A DNA stretch of 10,647 bases from JBDSTW01 sp039914705 (GCA_039914705.1 JBDSOT010000021.1:1-10647), one strand, 5' to 3'. Numbered from the stretch's first letter, positions 1 through 8,116 are shown. The notes: generated by a model not told the origin, from the letters alone. Program-made: numbers and translations.

Positions 1-339
1 CAGGCCGGTCAACTGGAATTAAACGTGATGATGCCGGGACTCGGCGCGGCGCTGTTCGATGCCATCAACTGGCTGACCAATGCCCTCGATGCCACAACGG
101 AACGCAATCTCAAAGGTCTGCGCGTCGACCGCGAGCGCTGCAAGATATTCCTCCACAACAGCGTAGGCCTCGCCACCTTGCTCAGCCCCGCTATCGGCTA
201 CGCCGCCGCCGCCAGGATTGCCAAAGAATCCGAGCTAACGGGAAGGCCTGTACGTGAGATTGTTGCCGAGCAAGGGCTGATGACGGGTGAGGCGTTTGAT
301 GTTTTGGTGTTGCAGGCCGCACGCGTAGGCCAAAAGTAA
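1..339 (+). CDS. aspA: Aspartate ammonia-lyase / class II fumarase family, C-terminal part (5' truncated)
   Basis: The frame is open from base 1 to a TAA at 337-339 and encodes the last 112 residues of an aspartase/fumarase superfamily enzyme; the catalytic domains lie outside the window. What is seen: AGQLELNVMMP at the start, the conserved end of the central helical bundle, and then NSVGLATLLSPAIGY, TGRPVREIVAEQGLM and a final helix, all typical of the small C-terminal domain. Family knowledge: these homotetramers add or remove ammonia (aspartate to fumarate) or water (malate to fumarate). The 'GQLELNVMMP' wording is closer to aspartases than to FumC, so aspartase is preferred, but the substrate-binding signature loop is not in the window and fumarase or another family member cannot be excluded. 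Only 33 bases separate it from the helicase gene, so read-through into the next genes is possible. Confidence 0.8.
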   Translation, partial: QAGQLELNVMMPGLGAALFDAINWLTNALDATTERNLKGLRVDRERCKIFLHNSVGLATLLSPAIGYAAAARIAKESELTGRPVREIVAEQGLMTGEAFDVLVLQAARVGQK

Positions 340-372
340 CTACAACCCGGCCAATAATCCTAATACTATTCC

Positions 373-2310
373 ATGCTCACCCCTACCGAACTCCTCGGAC
401 CTGACGGCCCGCTCGCGCGCCGCGTTGACGGCTTTGCCCCACGTATCCAGCAACAGGAAATGGCCGAGGCCGTCACGCAGGCGCTGGAACAATATGAGGT
501 GTTGATCAGCGAGGCCGGCACCGGCACGGGAAAGACATTTGCCTATCTGGTACCCGCCATACTGTCGGGAAAGAAGGTAATCATCTCCACCGGTACCAAA
601 AACCTGCAAGACCAATTATTCCATCGCGACCTGCCCATTGTGCGCGACGCACTCGGCGTTTCAGTGACGGCTGCACTTCTTAAAGGCCGCGCGAACTACC
701 TGTGCCTTCATCGCCTGGAAATGGCTGAGTCCGAGGGCCGCTTTCGCACGCGCGAACTGCCGCGTGAACTGGTGCCCATTCGCGCCTGGGCCGGACGTAC
801 CCGCTCCGGGGATATTGCCGAGCTGACGGATATTGCCGAGGACTCGTCCACCTGGGCGCAGGTAACCAGCACTGCGGATAACTGCCTCGGCCAGGAGTGT
901 CCGCTGCTTGCCGATTGCCATGTGCTCAAGGCACGGCGCGCGGCTCAGGAGGCCGATGTGCTGGTGATCAATCACCACCTGCTGTTCGCCGATATGGCCT
1001 TGCGCGATGAAGGGTTTGGAGAATTACTGCCGGGGGCTAATGCCCTGATCCTGGACGAGGCGCATCAATTGCCGGAGATCGCCTCCCATTTTTTTGGAAC
1101 CTCGTTGGGCAGCCGCCAGCTATTAGAACTTGCGCGCGATATCACGGCCGAACAAATCAAGGAGGCCAGCGATATGGATCAGCTTGCCGTAGCGGCCGAG
1201 CGCCTGGAAAAGGCGGCGCGCGATCTGCGTCTTACCCTGGGGCTGGATAACCGGCGTGGCGCATGGCCGGAAGTCGCCAGCGATTCCACGGTAAGCGATG
1301 CCGTATTTGTGCTGCAAGAACAGCTTGAGTTGCTGGGCAATATGCTCGAAGGCGCAGCAGTACGCGGTAAGGGACTGGAAAATTGCTGGAAGCGAACTGT
1401 CGAATTAACTGGGCGTCTCATCAGCCTAACCACAACTGCGCCCGATAATCACATCCACTGGTTTGAAACCTACACACGTACGTTCACGCTGAACCTGACC
1501 CCGATAGACATCGCGGATACCTTTAAAAGTCACATGCGCGGGCATAAGTGTGCGTGGATATTCACCTCCGCAACGCTCGCCGTTGACGACAGCTTTGAAC
1601 ATTTTGCACGGCGTCTGGGCTTGCAGGATGCGGTCGAACATCGCTGGAGCAGCCCGTTCGATTTTGCGCGCCTTGCCCTATTTTATGTGCCAACAGAGAT
1701 GCCGGAACCGGCGGCTAAAAATTACACAACCAGCGTTGTTGAAGCTGCGCTGCCGGTGCTGGAGGCCAGCAGAGGCCGTGCCTTTATGCTATTCACCAGT
1801 CATCGCGCATTACAGGAGGCCGCCGGGTTACTTAAGAACAAAATAGATTTTCCGCTGCTTATTCAAGGCAGCATGCCGCGCCGCGAATTACTGGAGCGCT
1901 TCCGTGCATTGGGCAATGCCGTGCTGCTCGGTACTAGCAGTTTTTGGGAAGGTGTCGATGTACGCGGTGCGGCGCTGTCGTGTGTGATTATCGACAAGCT
2001 GCCGTTCGCATCGCCCGGCGATCCGGTCTTGCAGGCGCGGCTGGAGGCCATGCGCAAACAGGGTGGTAATCCGTTTATGGATTTTCAACTACCGCATGCC
2101 GTGATATCGCTCAAACAAGGCGTTGGACGTCTGATACGTGACGTCGAGGATCGCGGCGTATTGATGCTCTGCGATCCGCGTCTGTTGAGTAAATCCTACG
2201 GGCGCATTTTCCTGGACAGCCTGCCGCCCATGACACGCACGCGAAAACTGGAAAAGGTGCAGGGGTTCTTCGCGCAGGAAATTGAACAGAATCTTGCCGA
2301 GGCCGTATGA
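373..2310 (+). CDS. yoaA: ATP-dependent DNA helicase, DinG/YoaA family (XPD-like, Fe-S)
   Basis: A 645-residue superfamily 2 helicase of the XPD/Rad3-like group, which unwinds DNA 5' to 3' and helps repair or restart damaged forks. Seen in order: Q-motif-like region PRIQQQEMAEAV (about 23-34), Walker A EAGTGTGKT (47-55), four cysteines at 111, 171, 176 and 182 that fit the Fe-S cluster domain, the DEAH box (228-231), the SATL motif III, LGTSSFWEGVDV (motif V) and QGVGRLIR (motif VI, 582-589). The length matches E. coli YoaA (636) better than DinG (716), and yoaA also sits directly before tsaB in E. coli, so YoaA is preferred. In E. coli YoaA works with the clamp-loader subunit HolC; whether that holds here is inference. 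The ATG at 373 is chosen because it keeps the Q-motif region; no clear Shine-Dalgarno is visible. The stop overlaps the tsaB start (ATGA). Confidence 0.93.
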   Translation: MLTPTELLGPDGPLARRVDGFAPRIQQQEMAEAVTQALEQYEVLISEAGTGTGKTFAYLVPAILSGKKVIISTGTKNLQDQLFHRDLPIVRDALGVSVTAALLKGRANYLCLHRLEMAESEGRFRTRELPRELVPIRAWAGRTRSGDIAELTDIAEDSSTWAQVTSTADNCLGQECPLLADCHVLKARRAAQEADVLVINHHLLFADMALRDEGFGELLPGANALILDEAHQLPEIASHFFGTSLGSRQLLELARDITAEQIKEASDMDQLAVAAERLEKAARDLRLTLGLDNRRGAWPEVASDSTVSDAVFVLQEQLELLGNMLEGAAVRGKGLENCWKRTVELTGRLISLTTTAPDNHIHWFETYTRTFTLNLTPIDIADTFKSHMRGHKCAWIFTSATLAVDDSFEHFARRLGLQDAVEHRWSSPFDFARLALFYVPTEMPEPAAKNYTTSVVEAALPVLEASRGRAFMLFTSHRALQEAAGLLKNKIDFPLLIQGSMPRRELLERFRALGNAVLLGTSSFWEGVDVRGAALSCVIIDKLPFASPGDPVLQARLEAMRKQGGNPFMDFQLPHAVISLKQGVGRLIRDVEDRGVLMLCDPRLLSKSYGRIFLDSLPPMTRTRKLEKVQGFFAQEIEQNLAEAV

Positions 2311-3005
2311 ATATTCTCGCGCTCGACACCTCGACCGAGGCCTGCTCCGCTGCGCTGATAATGGGAGAATCCGTCAGCGAACTTTTCGAGCTTGCACCGC
2401 GTGGTCATTCGCAATTGATACTGCCGATGCTGGATGCGCTGCTCGCAGAGGCTGACATCCGCTTGGCGCAGATAGATGCCGTGGCATTCGGCTGCGGGCC
2501 AGGGTCGTTTACCGGATTGCGCATCGCGGCAGGCATTGCGCAGGGTGTGGCCTTCGGTGCGGACCTGCCCGTAGTAGCCGTGTCTTCACTTGCGGCGCTT
2601 GCTCAAGGCGCGTTTAAAAAAACCGGCGCACATAACATACTGGCGTCCATTGATGCGCGCATGGGTGAGGTTTATTGGGGTGCGTATCAATGCGATGCAG
2701 ATGGGCTTGTGCAACTGCATAAATGCGAAGGCGTCTATGCCCCTGATCAAGTGCCTTTGCCGGGCGCAGCGGATTGGTTCGGAGCGGGCAGCGGCTGGCA
2801 GAACTACGGTACAGTTTTACAGGTACGGCTGGCGAATTTTTTAACAGGATATGAAGCGGGGCATTATCCGCGTGCCGGCGATGTCGCCTGTCTGGGCGCG
2901 ACAATTTTCAAACAAGGCAAGGCGGTGAGCGCAGAACAGGCGATGCCGGTTTACCTGCGTAATGAAGTCGCCTGGAAAAAGCTGGGTAAAACTGCGCCTG
3001 GATAA
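2307..3005 (+). CDS. tsaB: tRNA N6-threonylcarbamoyladenosine (t6A) biosynthesis protein TsaB
   Basis: A 232-residue ASKHA-fold protein. TsaB has no catalytic activity of its own; it dimerises with TsaD and, with the ATPase TsaE, allows transfer of threonylcarbamoyl from TC-AMP (made by TsaC) to A37 of ANN-decoding tRNAs in the cytoplasm. Seen: the N-terminal MNILALDTSTEACSAAL strand-turn, RGHSQLILPMLDALL (32-46), the very conserved FGCGPGSFTGLRIAAG (61-76) and SIDARMGEVYWGAY (114-127). The length is that of the family (about 230). The ATG overlaps the helicase stop by four bases, indicating translational coupling. TsaB is essential in E. coli, so the operon carries at least one likely essential gene. 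The identification is firm. Confidence 0.95.
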   Translation: MNILALDTSTEACSAALIMGESVSELFELAPRGHSQLILPMLDALLAEADIRLAQIDAVAFGCGPGSFTGLRIAAGIAQGVAFGADLPVVAVSSLAALAQGAFKKTGAHNILASIDARMGEVYWGAYQCDADGLVQLHKCEGVYAPDQVPLPGAADWFGAGSGWQNYGTVLQVRLANFLTGYEAGHYPRAGDVACLGATIFKQGKAVSAEQAMPVYLRNEVAWKKLGKTAPG

Positions 3006-3046
3006 TATTTACGATTTACTGCCGAAGATTAAACGAAGGAAATTAT

Positions 3047-3709
3047 ATGACCAATAAAACCATCAAACTGACCGACGAATTATATGACTACGTGTTGTCC
3101 GTTTCTTTGCGCGAACCGCCATTGCTGAAACGCCTGCGCGATGAAACCGCCAATGACCCCATGGCGCGCATGCAAATAGCACCGGAGCAGGGGCAATTCA
3201 TGATGCTTCTCGTGCAACTGCTGGGCGCGAAAAAGGCCTTGGAGATTGGCGTTTACACTGGCTACAGTTCACTGTGTGTGGCGCTAGCCCTGCCCGTGAA
3301 TGGCCGACTGGTAGCCTGCGATATCAGCGAGGAATGGACTGACGTGGCGCGGCGCTACTGGGCCGAGGCTGGTGTCGCCGACAAGATCGATCTGCGCCTT
3401 GCGCCTGCCGTGGAGACACTCGACAAGTTGTTACAGGATGGGCAGGCCGGCACGTTTGATTTCGCGTTCATTGACGCTGACAAGACAGGTTACGATGCCT
3501 ACTATGAGCGTACGCTGCAATTGATGAGTCCGGGCGGCTTGATTGCATTGGATAATATGCTGCGTGGCGGGCGCGTGATTGATCCGCAGGAACAAGGCGA
3601 GGATACCTGCGCTATCCGCGTTCTCAACACCAAGCTTCACCATGACAAGCGCGTCTCATTAAGCCTGCTTCCCGTTGCCGATGGTTTGACACTTGCCCTT
3701 AAACTTTAG
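3047..3709 (+). CDS. Class I SAM-dependent O-methyltransferase (CCoAOMT-like, family 3)
   Basis: A 220-residue cytosolic methyltransferase of the cation-dependent caffeoyl-CoA/catechol O-methyltransferase group (bacterial family 3). Seen: SAM-binding motif I ALEIGVYTGYSS (64-75), acidic end of the second strand ACDIS (90-94), FAFIDADKTGYDAYY (139-153), and the SPGGLIALDNMLRGGRV segment (161-177). D143, D169 and N170 fit the usual metal-binding triad that positions a catechol-like substrate. A good Shine-Dalgarno, GAAGGA at 3035-3040, lies six bases before the ATG. The gene follows tsaB after 41 bases and precedes the RpfE-type gene closely, so it belongs to the same unit. The true methyl acceptor cannot be read from sequence; bacterial members accept various catechols in vitro, and the neighbours give no pathway clue. 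Confidence 0.9.
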   Translation: MTNKTIKLTDELYDYVLSVSLREPPLLKRLRDETANDPMARMQIAPEQGQFMMLLVQLLGAKKALEIGVYTGYSSLCVALALPVNGRLVACDISEEWTDVARRYWAEAGVADKIDLRLAPAVETLDKLLQDGQAGTFDFAFIDADKTGYDAYYERTLQLMSPGGLIALDNMLRGGRVIDPQEQGEDTCAIRVLNTKLHHDKRVSLSLLPVADGLTLALKL

Positions 3710-3729
3710 GCTGGATGGAATGCCCGCGC

Positions 3730-4791
3730 ATGACTCATGAGCGTCATCTAAGCCTGGTCATACCGGATTTGTTCAGCTCACCGCAGGCGGAAGATTCACC
3801 CAATGTAGCGGAGCTTAAAACACTGCTCGCCCGTTCCACGCGAGGGGTTTGCGCTACCCATCGGGATGCGCTCCTGTTTGAAATTTTTGGTTTCGAATAC
3901 ACGCCGGATAAAAATTTGCCGGTTGCATCCATCACACATGCGCTGCATAACCCGGAACAGAACGATGATTATTGGCTGCGCGCCGACCCGGTTTATATGC
4001 GTACCGCCAGCGACCGGGTAATGATGATGGGCAATGATTTTTTAGCTATTACCCGTCAAGAAGCCGCCCTGCTCGGTCAGGAACTTGCCCCGTTATTTGA
4101 CGCTTATGGCTTGCAGCTAACAATGCCTGAACCGAAGTGCTGGTATCTGCGTCTGCCCAATGACCCCGGCCTATTCTGGCATGCACTAAGCGATGTGCGC
4201 GGTCATGATATTCATCAATATTTGCCGGTCGACATCGATAGTAAAACAAATGCGCGTCTGTGGCGGCGTCTATTGAACGAGGCGCAAATGTTGCTGCATG
4301 ACAGCACTGTTAATCACGCGCGCATAGCCAGGGGTCAGCTGCCGGTTAACAGCCTGTGGTTTTGGGGCGGCGGTACACTGCCGCACATTGCGCACCGCCG
4401 TTTCGCGCAGGTGTGGGGCAATGATGCGCTGACCTTAGGCATGGCTAAGTTCTCCGCCACGCCGCACACTCCTACACCGATCAGCGGCTGTCACTGGTTG
4501 CAGCAGGCGACCATACCTGGAAGGCATCTTGTTATAGTCGAGGCCGTAGCTGATTTCACTCTTCCTGACGAGACGGATGATGGGCTGACACGAAAAAATA
4601 ATATCGAGTCACTTAATCGCGATTGGTTTTCTCCGCTGCTCGCCGCCCTCAAATCACGCCAGCTGGCAAGTCTGCATTTGTACACATGCAATGGCACCGT
4701 CTTTCAGGCAACGCCAAAGTCCATAGCTCGCTGGTGGAAACGCCCGCGTAGTCTGAGCGCTTATCAAGCTCAGTTAGAAATCGTCCAGTGA
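3730..4791 (+). CDS. RpfE-type protein, phosphoglycerate-mutase-like (2,3-BPG-independent PGM related)
   Basis: A 353-residue protein resembling the bacterial family named after Xanthomonas RpfE and often annotated as phosphoglycerate mutase-like or regulatory protein. Seen: N-terminal HLSLVIPDLF, the hallmark YWLRADPVYMR (81-91), a long middle domain, LPVNSLWFWGGGTLP (204-218), reminiscent of the N-x-x-WxWG-G segment of archaeal-type independent PGMs, and a C-terminal HLYTCNGTVFQATPKS (316-331). I do not see the full metal- and phosphoserine-site set of a working iPGM, so enzymatic activity is doubtful. Start choice: an ATG at 3715 in the same frame would add MECPR; 3730 is preferred because family members begin close to the xLHLVIPDLF strand and GGA at 3717-3719 is well spaced for it. 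The stop overlaps recJ by four bases (GTGA). As I recall, rpfE also lies near recJ in xanthomonads. Molecular function is unknown. Confidence 0.82.
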   Translation: MTHERHLSLVIPDLFSSPQAEDSPNVAELKTLLARSTRGVCATHRDALLFEIFGFEYTPDKNLPVASITHALHNPEQNDDYWLRADPVYMRTASDRVMMMGNDFLAITRQEAALLGQELAPLFDAYGLQLTMPEPKCWYLRLPNDPGLFWHALSDVRGHDIHQYLPVDIDSKTNARLWRRLLNEAQMLLHDSTVNHARIARGQLPVNSLWFWGGGTLPHIAHRRFAQVWGNDALTLGMAKFSATPHTPTPISGCHWLQQATIPGRHLVIVEAVADFTLPDETDDGLTRKNNIESLNRDWFSPLLAALKSRQLASLHLYTCNGTVFQATPKSIARWWKRPRSLSAYQAQLEIVQ

Positions 4792-6551
4792 GAATTGTTC
4801 AACGCAGCCTCCAATCTCCTGAGCCGGATTTTTTAGCGGCGCATCACCGGGTACTCAGGCGCATTTATGCGGCGCGCAACATCAGCTCCGCGCATGAACT
4901 CAGCCATAAGCTCGAACATCTGTTACCTCCGCATGCTCTTGCAGGTTTGCCGCAGGCCGTTGATTTACTCAGCGACGCATTACACGAAGGCAAACGCATA
5001 CTTATTGTTGCCGACTTCGATGCCGATGGGGCGACCGCGTGTGCGCTGGCCGTGCGTGCCTTGCGGCTATTAGGTGCAACCGACGTGCGCTATGTCGTTC
5101 CGAACCGTTTCGAATTCGGTTATGGCCTTACACCGGAGATCGTGGCGGTGGCGGCGCGGCAAAACCCCGCGCTTATTATCACTGTAGATAATGGTATTTC
5201 CAGCATCGAAGGCGTGCACGCCGCCCGGCAGTTAGGCATACAAGTACTCATCACCGATCATCACCTGCCGGGCGCGACGCTGCCGGAGGCCCACGCCATC
5301 GTCAATCCGAATCAACCCGGCGATGAATTCCCCAGCAAAAATCTGGCGGGAGTCGGCGTTATTTTCTATGTGATGCTCGGATTGCGCGCCAGGCTGCGCG
5401 AGTGCGGCTGGTTTGCTCTTAATAATTTAAACGAGCCGAATCTGGGACAATTACTGGATCTCGTGGCGCTGGGCACGGTGGCCGACGTGGTGCCTCTGGA
5501 TCACAATAATCGCATATTGGTGGCTCAAGGCCTGGCGCGCATCCGTCAGTCGCAATGCAATGCAGGTATTCGCGCCTTGATTGCCATCGCGGGCCGACAA
5601 CCGGATCGCATCGCGGCCTCCGATCTCGGCTTTATAGTGGCGCCGCGCCTGAATGCTGCGGGGCGCCTGGAAGATATGTCATTAGGGATTGAGTGTCTGC
5701 TGTGCGACGACGCCGCCGCAGCCCAGCTCATGGCGGAGCGCCTTAACGAACTTAATCACGAGCGGCGTACCATTGAAACCGGCATGCAAGAGCAGGCACT
5801 CGCCACACTCGCCACGATGGAGCTTGATGCCGATAAGTTGCCCAGTGGCTTATGCCTGTTCAATCCAGACTGGCATCAGGGTGTTATCGGCATCGTGGCC
5901 TCGCGCATCAAGGATCGTTTGCACCGTCCGGTCATCGCCTTCGCGCTATCCGGCGAAGACGAGATTAAGGGTTCGGCACGATCAGTAACGGGCCTGCATA
6001 TTCGCGATGCCCTCGATTCGATTGCCGCGCGTCACCCAAGGCTGCTGAGTAAATTCGGCGGTCATGCCATGGCCGCCGGGCTATCACTTAAACTTGCGGA
6101 TTTCGCGGAGTTCAGCGCGGCATTCGATGCCGAGGTACGCAGACATCTTTCCGAGACGCAAATGCAGGGCATGCTGGACAGCGACGGCGCGCTATGGGCG
6201 GATGAAATCAGTCTGGAACTTGCGCAGGTTCTGCGTAGCGCCGGGCCTTGGGGACAGGGTTTCCCTGAACCGGTGTTTGATGGGGTGTTCGAGGTCGTCA
6301 GTGGGCGTCTGGTGGGTAGCAAACACTTGAAGTTGATGTTAAGGCATGTAGACGATGAGTGCCTGATCGACGCTATTGCGTTTAATGTGGACACCGCCTT
6401 GTTGACCGCGCTAATGCCGCAACCCCCCGTAACAGCTTCACAAGCCAGCGTGGCCTGCCGGAAGGTACATATCGTTTACCGGCTTGATGTCAATGAGTAT
6501 CGCGGCGCGCGCACCGTGCAATTGCTGGTGCAACAGATAGAGCTGGTTTAA
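4788..6551 (+). CDS. recJ: Single-stranded-DNA-specific exonuclease RecJ
   Basis: A 587-residue DHH-family 5'-3' exonuclease acting on single-stranded DNA in RecF-pathway recombination, mismatch repair and base excision repair. Seen in order: motif I VADFDADGATA (74-84), motif II TVDNGI (132-137), the DHH motif ITDHH (155-159), D224 and D233 around LDLVALGTVADVVPL, APRLNAAGRL (285-294), the DHHA1 region with NPDWHQGVIGIVASR (359-373) and GGHAMAAG (424-431), and a C-terminal OB-fold region ending at 587. D76, D78, D80, D134, D157, H158 and H159 fit the two-metal (Mn) site. The length is normal (E. coli 577). The start is a GTG at 4788 that overlaps the preceding stop codon, so translation is probably coupled. 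It is the last gene of the + strand unit. Confidence 0.96.
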   Translation: MRIVQRSLQSPEPDFLAAHHRVLRRIYAARNISSAHELSHKLEHLLPPHALAGLPQAVDLLSDALHEGKRILIVADFDADGATACALAVRALRLLGATDVRYVVPNRFEFGYGLTPEIVAVAARQNPALIITVDNGISSIEGVHAARQLGIQVLITDHHLPGATLPEAHAIVNPNQPGDEFPSKNLAGVGVIFYVMLGLRARLRECGWFALNNLNEPNLGQLLDLVALGTVADVVPLDHNNRILVAQGLARIRQSQCNAGIRALIAIAGRQPDRIAASDLGFIVAPRLNAAGRLEDMSLGIECLLCDDAAAAQLMAERLNELNHERRTIETGMQEQALATLATMELDADKLPSGLCLFNPDWHQGVIGIVASRIKDRLHRPVIAFALSGEDEIKGSARSVTGLHIRDALDSIAARHPRLLSKFGGHAMAAGLSLKLADFAEFSAAFDAEVRRHLSETQMQGMLDSDGALWADEISLELAQVLRSAGPWGQGFPEPVFDGVFEVVSGRLVGSKHLKLMLRHVDDECLIDAIAFNVDTALLTALMPQPPVTASQASVACRKVHIVYRLDVNEYRGARTVQLLVQQIELV

Positions 6552-6566
6552 TGCCGGGAAAGAGAT

Positions 6567-6591
6567 CGGCCCGGGTGTAACAGCCGGGCCG
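6567..6591. terminator. GC-rich hairpin between convergent genes, probable bidirectional terminator
   Basis: CGGCCCGG (6567-6574) pairs perfectly with CCGGGCCG (6584-6591) across a 9-base loop. It sits 15 bases after the recJ stop and 30 bases beyond the endopeptidase stop on the other strand, so it can serve both. The tail is weakly T-rich in either direction (ATCTCTTT reading the - strand), so termination strength is uncertain. Confidence 0.6.
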
Positions 6592-6621
6592 TTGAGATTC
6601 AGCTATTTCTTGGGAACGACC

Positions 6622-7680
6622 TTACATCTTCAACTTTGATAAGTTTGATTCCGGCTCAAGGCCTAATGGCTGCGTAGATTCGAATGTAGCATGTACTTTA
6701 GTTGGCGTAATGGATATGCCTTCCAGAGCGTCTTCCCCGTCGTCAATCGACACCTTGGCCAGCACATCCGATATGGCATCGCTGGTGGTCAGGGAGGTAG
6801 CAAGTTTGTCACTTGCCGTTGTGCTGGCAAATTTATGGCTGCCGAACAACCTGGCAAACCAGTTTTTAATGCGATTGGAATCCGCCGACACCGTTCCACG
6901 CGCATTGGCATCCAGCAGCACAATGATCAGGGGCTGCTCTGCAACCTTCGTCTGCATAACCAGGCAATGACCGGCAGGGATAATGTAACCCGTCTTGCTC
7001 AAGCCAATCTGCCAGTTCTTGTCCTTGAATAAAGGATTACTGTTTTTATATTTAACAATCGCACCCTGCCTAAGATCGTAACTGGAGTCAGTGGTGATAT
7101 TGCGAATCAGGGGGTATTCAAAACCCGCCTGTACCAGCTTCACAAGATCACGCGCGGTGGAAACATTGCCGCTGTCCAGGCCGGTGGAGTCCTTAAAGCG
7201 TGAATTATTCATGCCCAGGCTCTTGGCCTTTTTATTCATGGCCACGATAAATGCCGAACGTCCGCCGGGATAGCTGCGAGCCAGCGCAGAGGCGGCGCGG
7301 TTTTCCGAGGACATGAGAGCCAGTTGCAGTAACTCACGGCGGCTATGTTTGGGTCCAACCTTTAACCTGGAGCGCGAATTACGCAATGTGTCGATGTCAT
7401 CCTTGGTGATGGCAATTTTTTCATCCATGGACAGATCGGCATCCAGCGTGACAATGGCCGTCATCAATTTAGTGATCGAGGCGATAGGCTTTTGCATGTC
7501 AGGGTTCTTGTCATACAGAACCTTTCCACTGGACTGATCCACCACGATCGCCTGATTGGAATAGAGGGCGAGCGCCTGATAATCCCGTTTGGCCGGGGTT
7601 GCCGATGCCTGCGGTGCATGCATCGCGCCTATTGCGAATATCAGGACGAATCCTGAACAGCTGATAATTTTCTTGATCAT
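6622..7680 (-). CDS. pbpG: D-alanyl-D-alanine endopeptidase, PBP7 type (serine, peptidase S11)
   Basis: A 352-residue periplasmic low-molecular-mass penicillin-binding protein that cleaves D-Ala-meso-DAP cross-links in peptidoglycan. Seen: signal peptide MIKKIISCSGFVLIFAIGAM... with a likely cut after ASA (residue 27); active-site SITK (68-71); SEN (125-127); and SKTG (228-231), the three classical S11 motifs. The wording ALMSSENRAASALARSYPGG and AMNKKAKSLGMNNSRFKDSTGL is that of PBP7/PbpG rather than of DacA/DacC. The start at 7680 is chosen because it begins the signal peptide and has GAAGG five bases upstream; an upstream in-frame start at 7728 would put 16 polar residues before it. Odd: residues about 281-352 form a Ser/Thr-rich then acidic tail beyond the catalytic domain, making it longer than E. 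coli PBP7 (about 310), and no DacA-type C-terminal domain or amphipathic anchor is evident. Confidence 0.9.
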   Translation of the reverse strand: MIKKIISCSGFVLIFAIGAMHAPQASATPAKRDYQALALYSNQAIVVDQSSGKVLYDKNPDMQKPIASITKLMTAIVTLDADLSMDEKIAITKDDIDTLRNSRSRLKVGPKHSRRELLQLALMSSENRAASALARSYPGGRSAFIVAMNKKAKSLGMNNSRFKDSTGLDSGNVSTARDLVKLVQAGFEYPLIRNITTDSSYDLRQGAIVKYKNSNPLFKDKNWQIGLSKTGYIIPAGHCLVMQTKVAEQPLIIVLLDANARGTVSADSNRIKNWFARLFGSHKFASTTASDKLATSLTTSDAISDVLAKVSIDDGEDALEGISITPTKVHATFESTQPLGLEPESNLSKLKM

Positions 7681-7807
7681 ATAACCTTCGCAGAAGAGGG
7701 ATTGTATGCCCTGTTTTTTGTTTCCCACTTCGGATCCCTTGGAAGTAGTATTATTAGTATTTATATATACTTATATGTATCTATTGGTATATTAGTTTAA
7801 GTAATAT
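7681..7807 (-). promoter_or_regulatory. AT-rich intergenic region, likely promoter of the endopeptidase gene
   Basis: The 127-base gap between ppnP and the endopeptidase gene contains a strikingly AT-rich block at 7741-7800 (about 18% G+C by count). It has near-repeats TTATATATAC and TTATATGTAT in tandem and a short hairpin AGTAT/ATACT (7756-7760/7767-7771). Several TATAAT-like hexamers fit on the - strand, so no single -10 box can be assigned. The Shine-Dalgarno GAAGG lies just before 7680. Promoter role is inferred from position and composition. Confidence 0.45.
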
Positions 7808-8116
7808 TTACCCGTAATTACAAATATAGTCGAGAAGCTCGTGCACTTCAATATCAAATTGCGAGTCGGCGGGTACCTTGAAACTCTGCGCGGCCTGATA
7901 TTCCGCCCAAGCCCCGGCACCATTCAGCCTGACCTTGCAGCGCCCTTGCATAATGTCGATTTGCTCGGGCGTATGCGCATTAAAACTGTATTTCCCCGGC
8001 AACATTACGCCCAAGGTCTTTTTTTCTCCCTCAGCCGTAATTAAAGTCCGGCTGGTTACCCGGCCATCCGAATAAATATTGGCCTTCTTTGTCACTTCAA
8101 CATTTTTAAAATTCAT
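7808..8116 (-). CDS. ppnP: Pyrimidine/purine nucleoside phosphorylase PpnP (YaiE/DUF1255)
   Basis: A 102-residue single-domain cupin. PpnP splits nucleosides with phosphate into free base and ribose-1-phosphate, with broad purine and pyrimidine specificity, in the cytoplasm. Seen: KANIYSDGRVTSRTLITAEGE, then KKTLGVMLPGKYSFNAHTPEQIDIMQGRCKVRL (the family's GVM.PGEYTF....PE.M.V..G core), AWAEYQAAQSFKVPADSQFDIEV, and the C-terminal YICNYG corresponding to the usual Y.C.Y ending. The length equals the family norm (about 94-105). AGGA lies eight bases before the ATG at 8116. It has its own gaps on both sides (127 and 154 bases) and appears to be transcribed alone or with the DUF1499 gene upstream; no functional link to either neighbour is evident. 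Confidence 0.9.
   Translation of the reverse strand: MNFKNVEVTKKANIYSDGRVTSRTLITAEGEKKTLGVMLPGKYSFNAHTPEQIDIMQGRCKVRLNGAGAWAEYQAAQSFKVPADSQFDIEVHELLDYICNYG

Noticed and set aside
7681..7728. Upstream start for the endopeptidase at 7728
   Set aside because: It would put 16 polar residues before a normal signal peptide, and the start at 7680 has a good Shine-Dalgarno.
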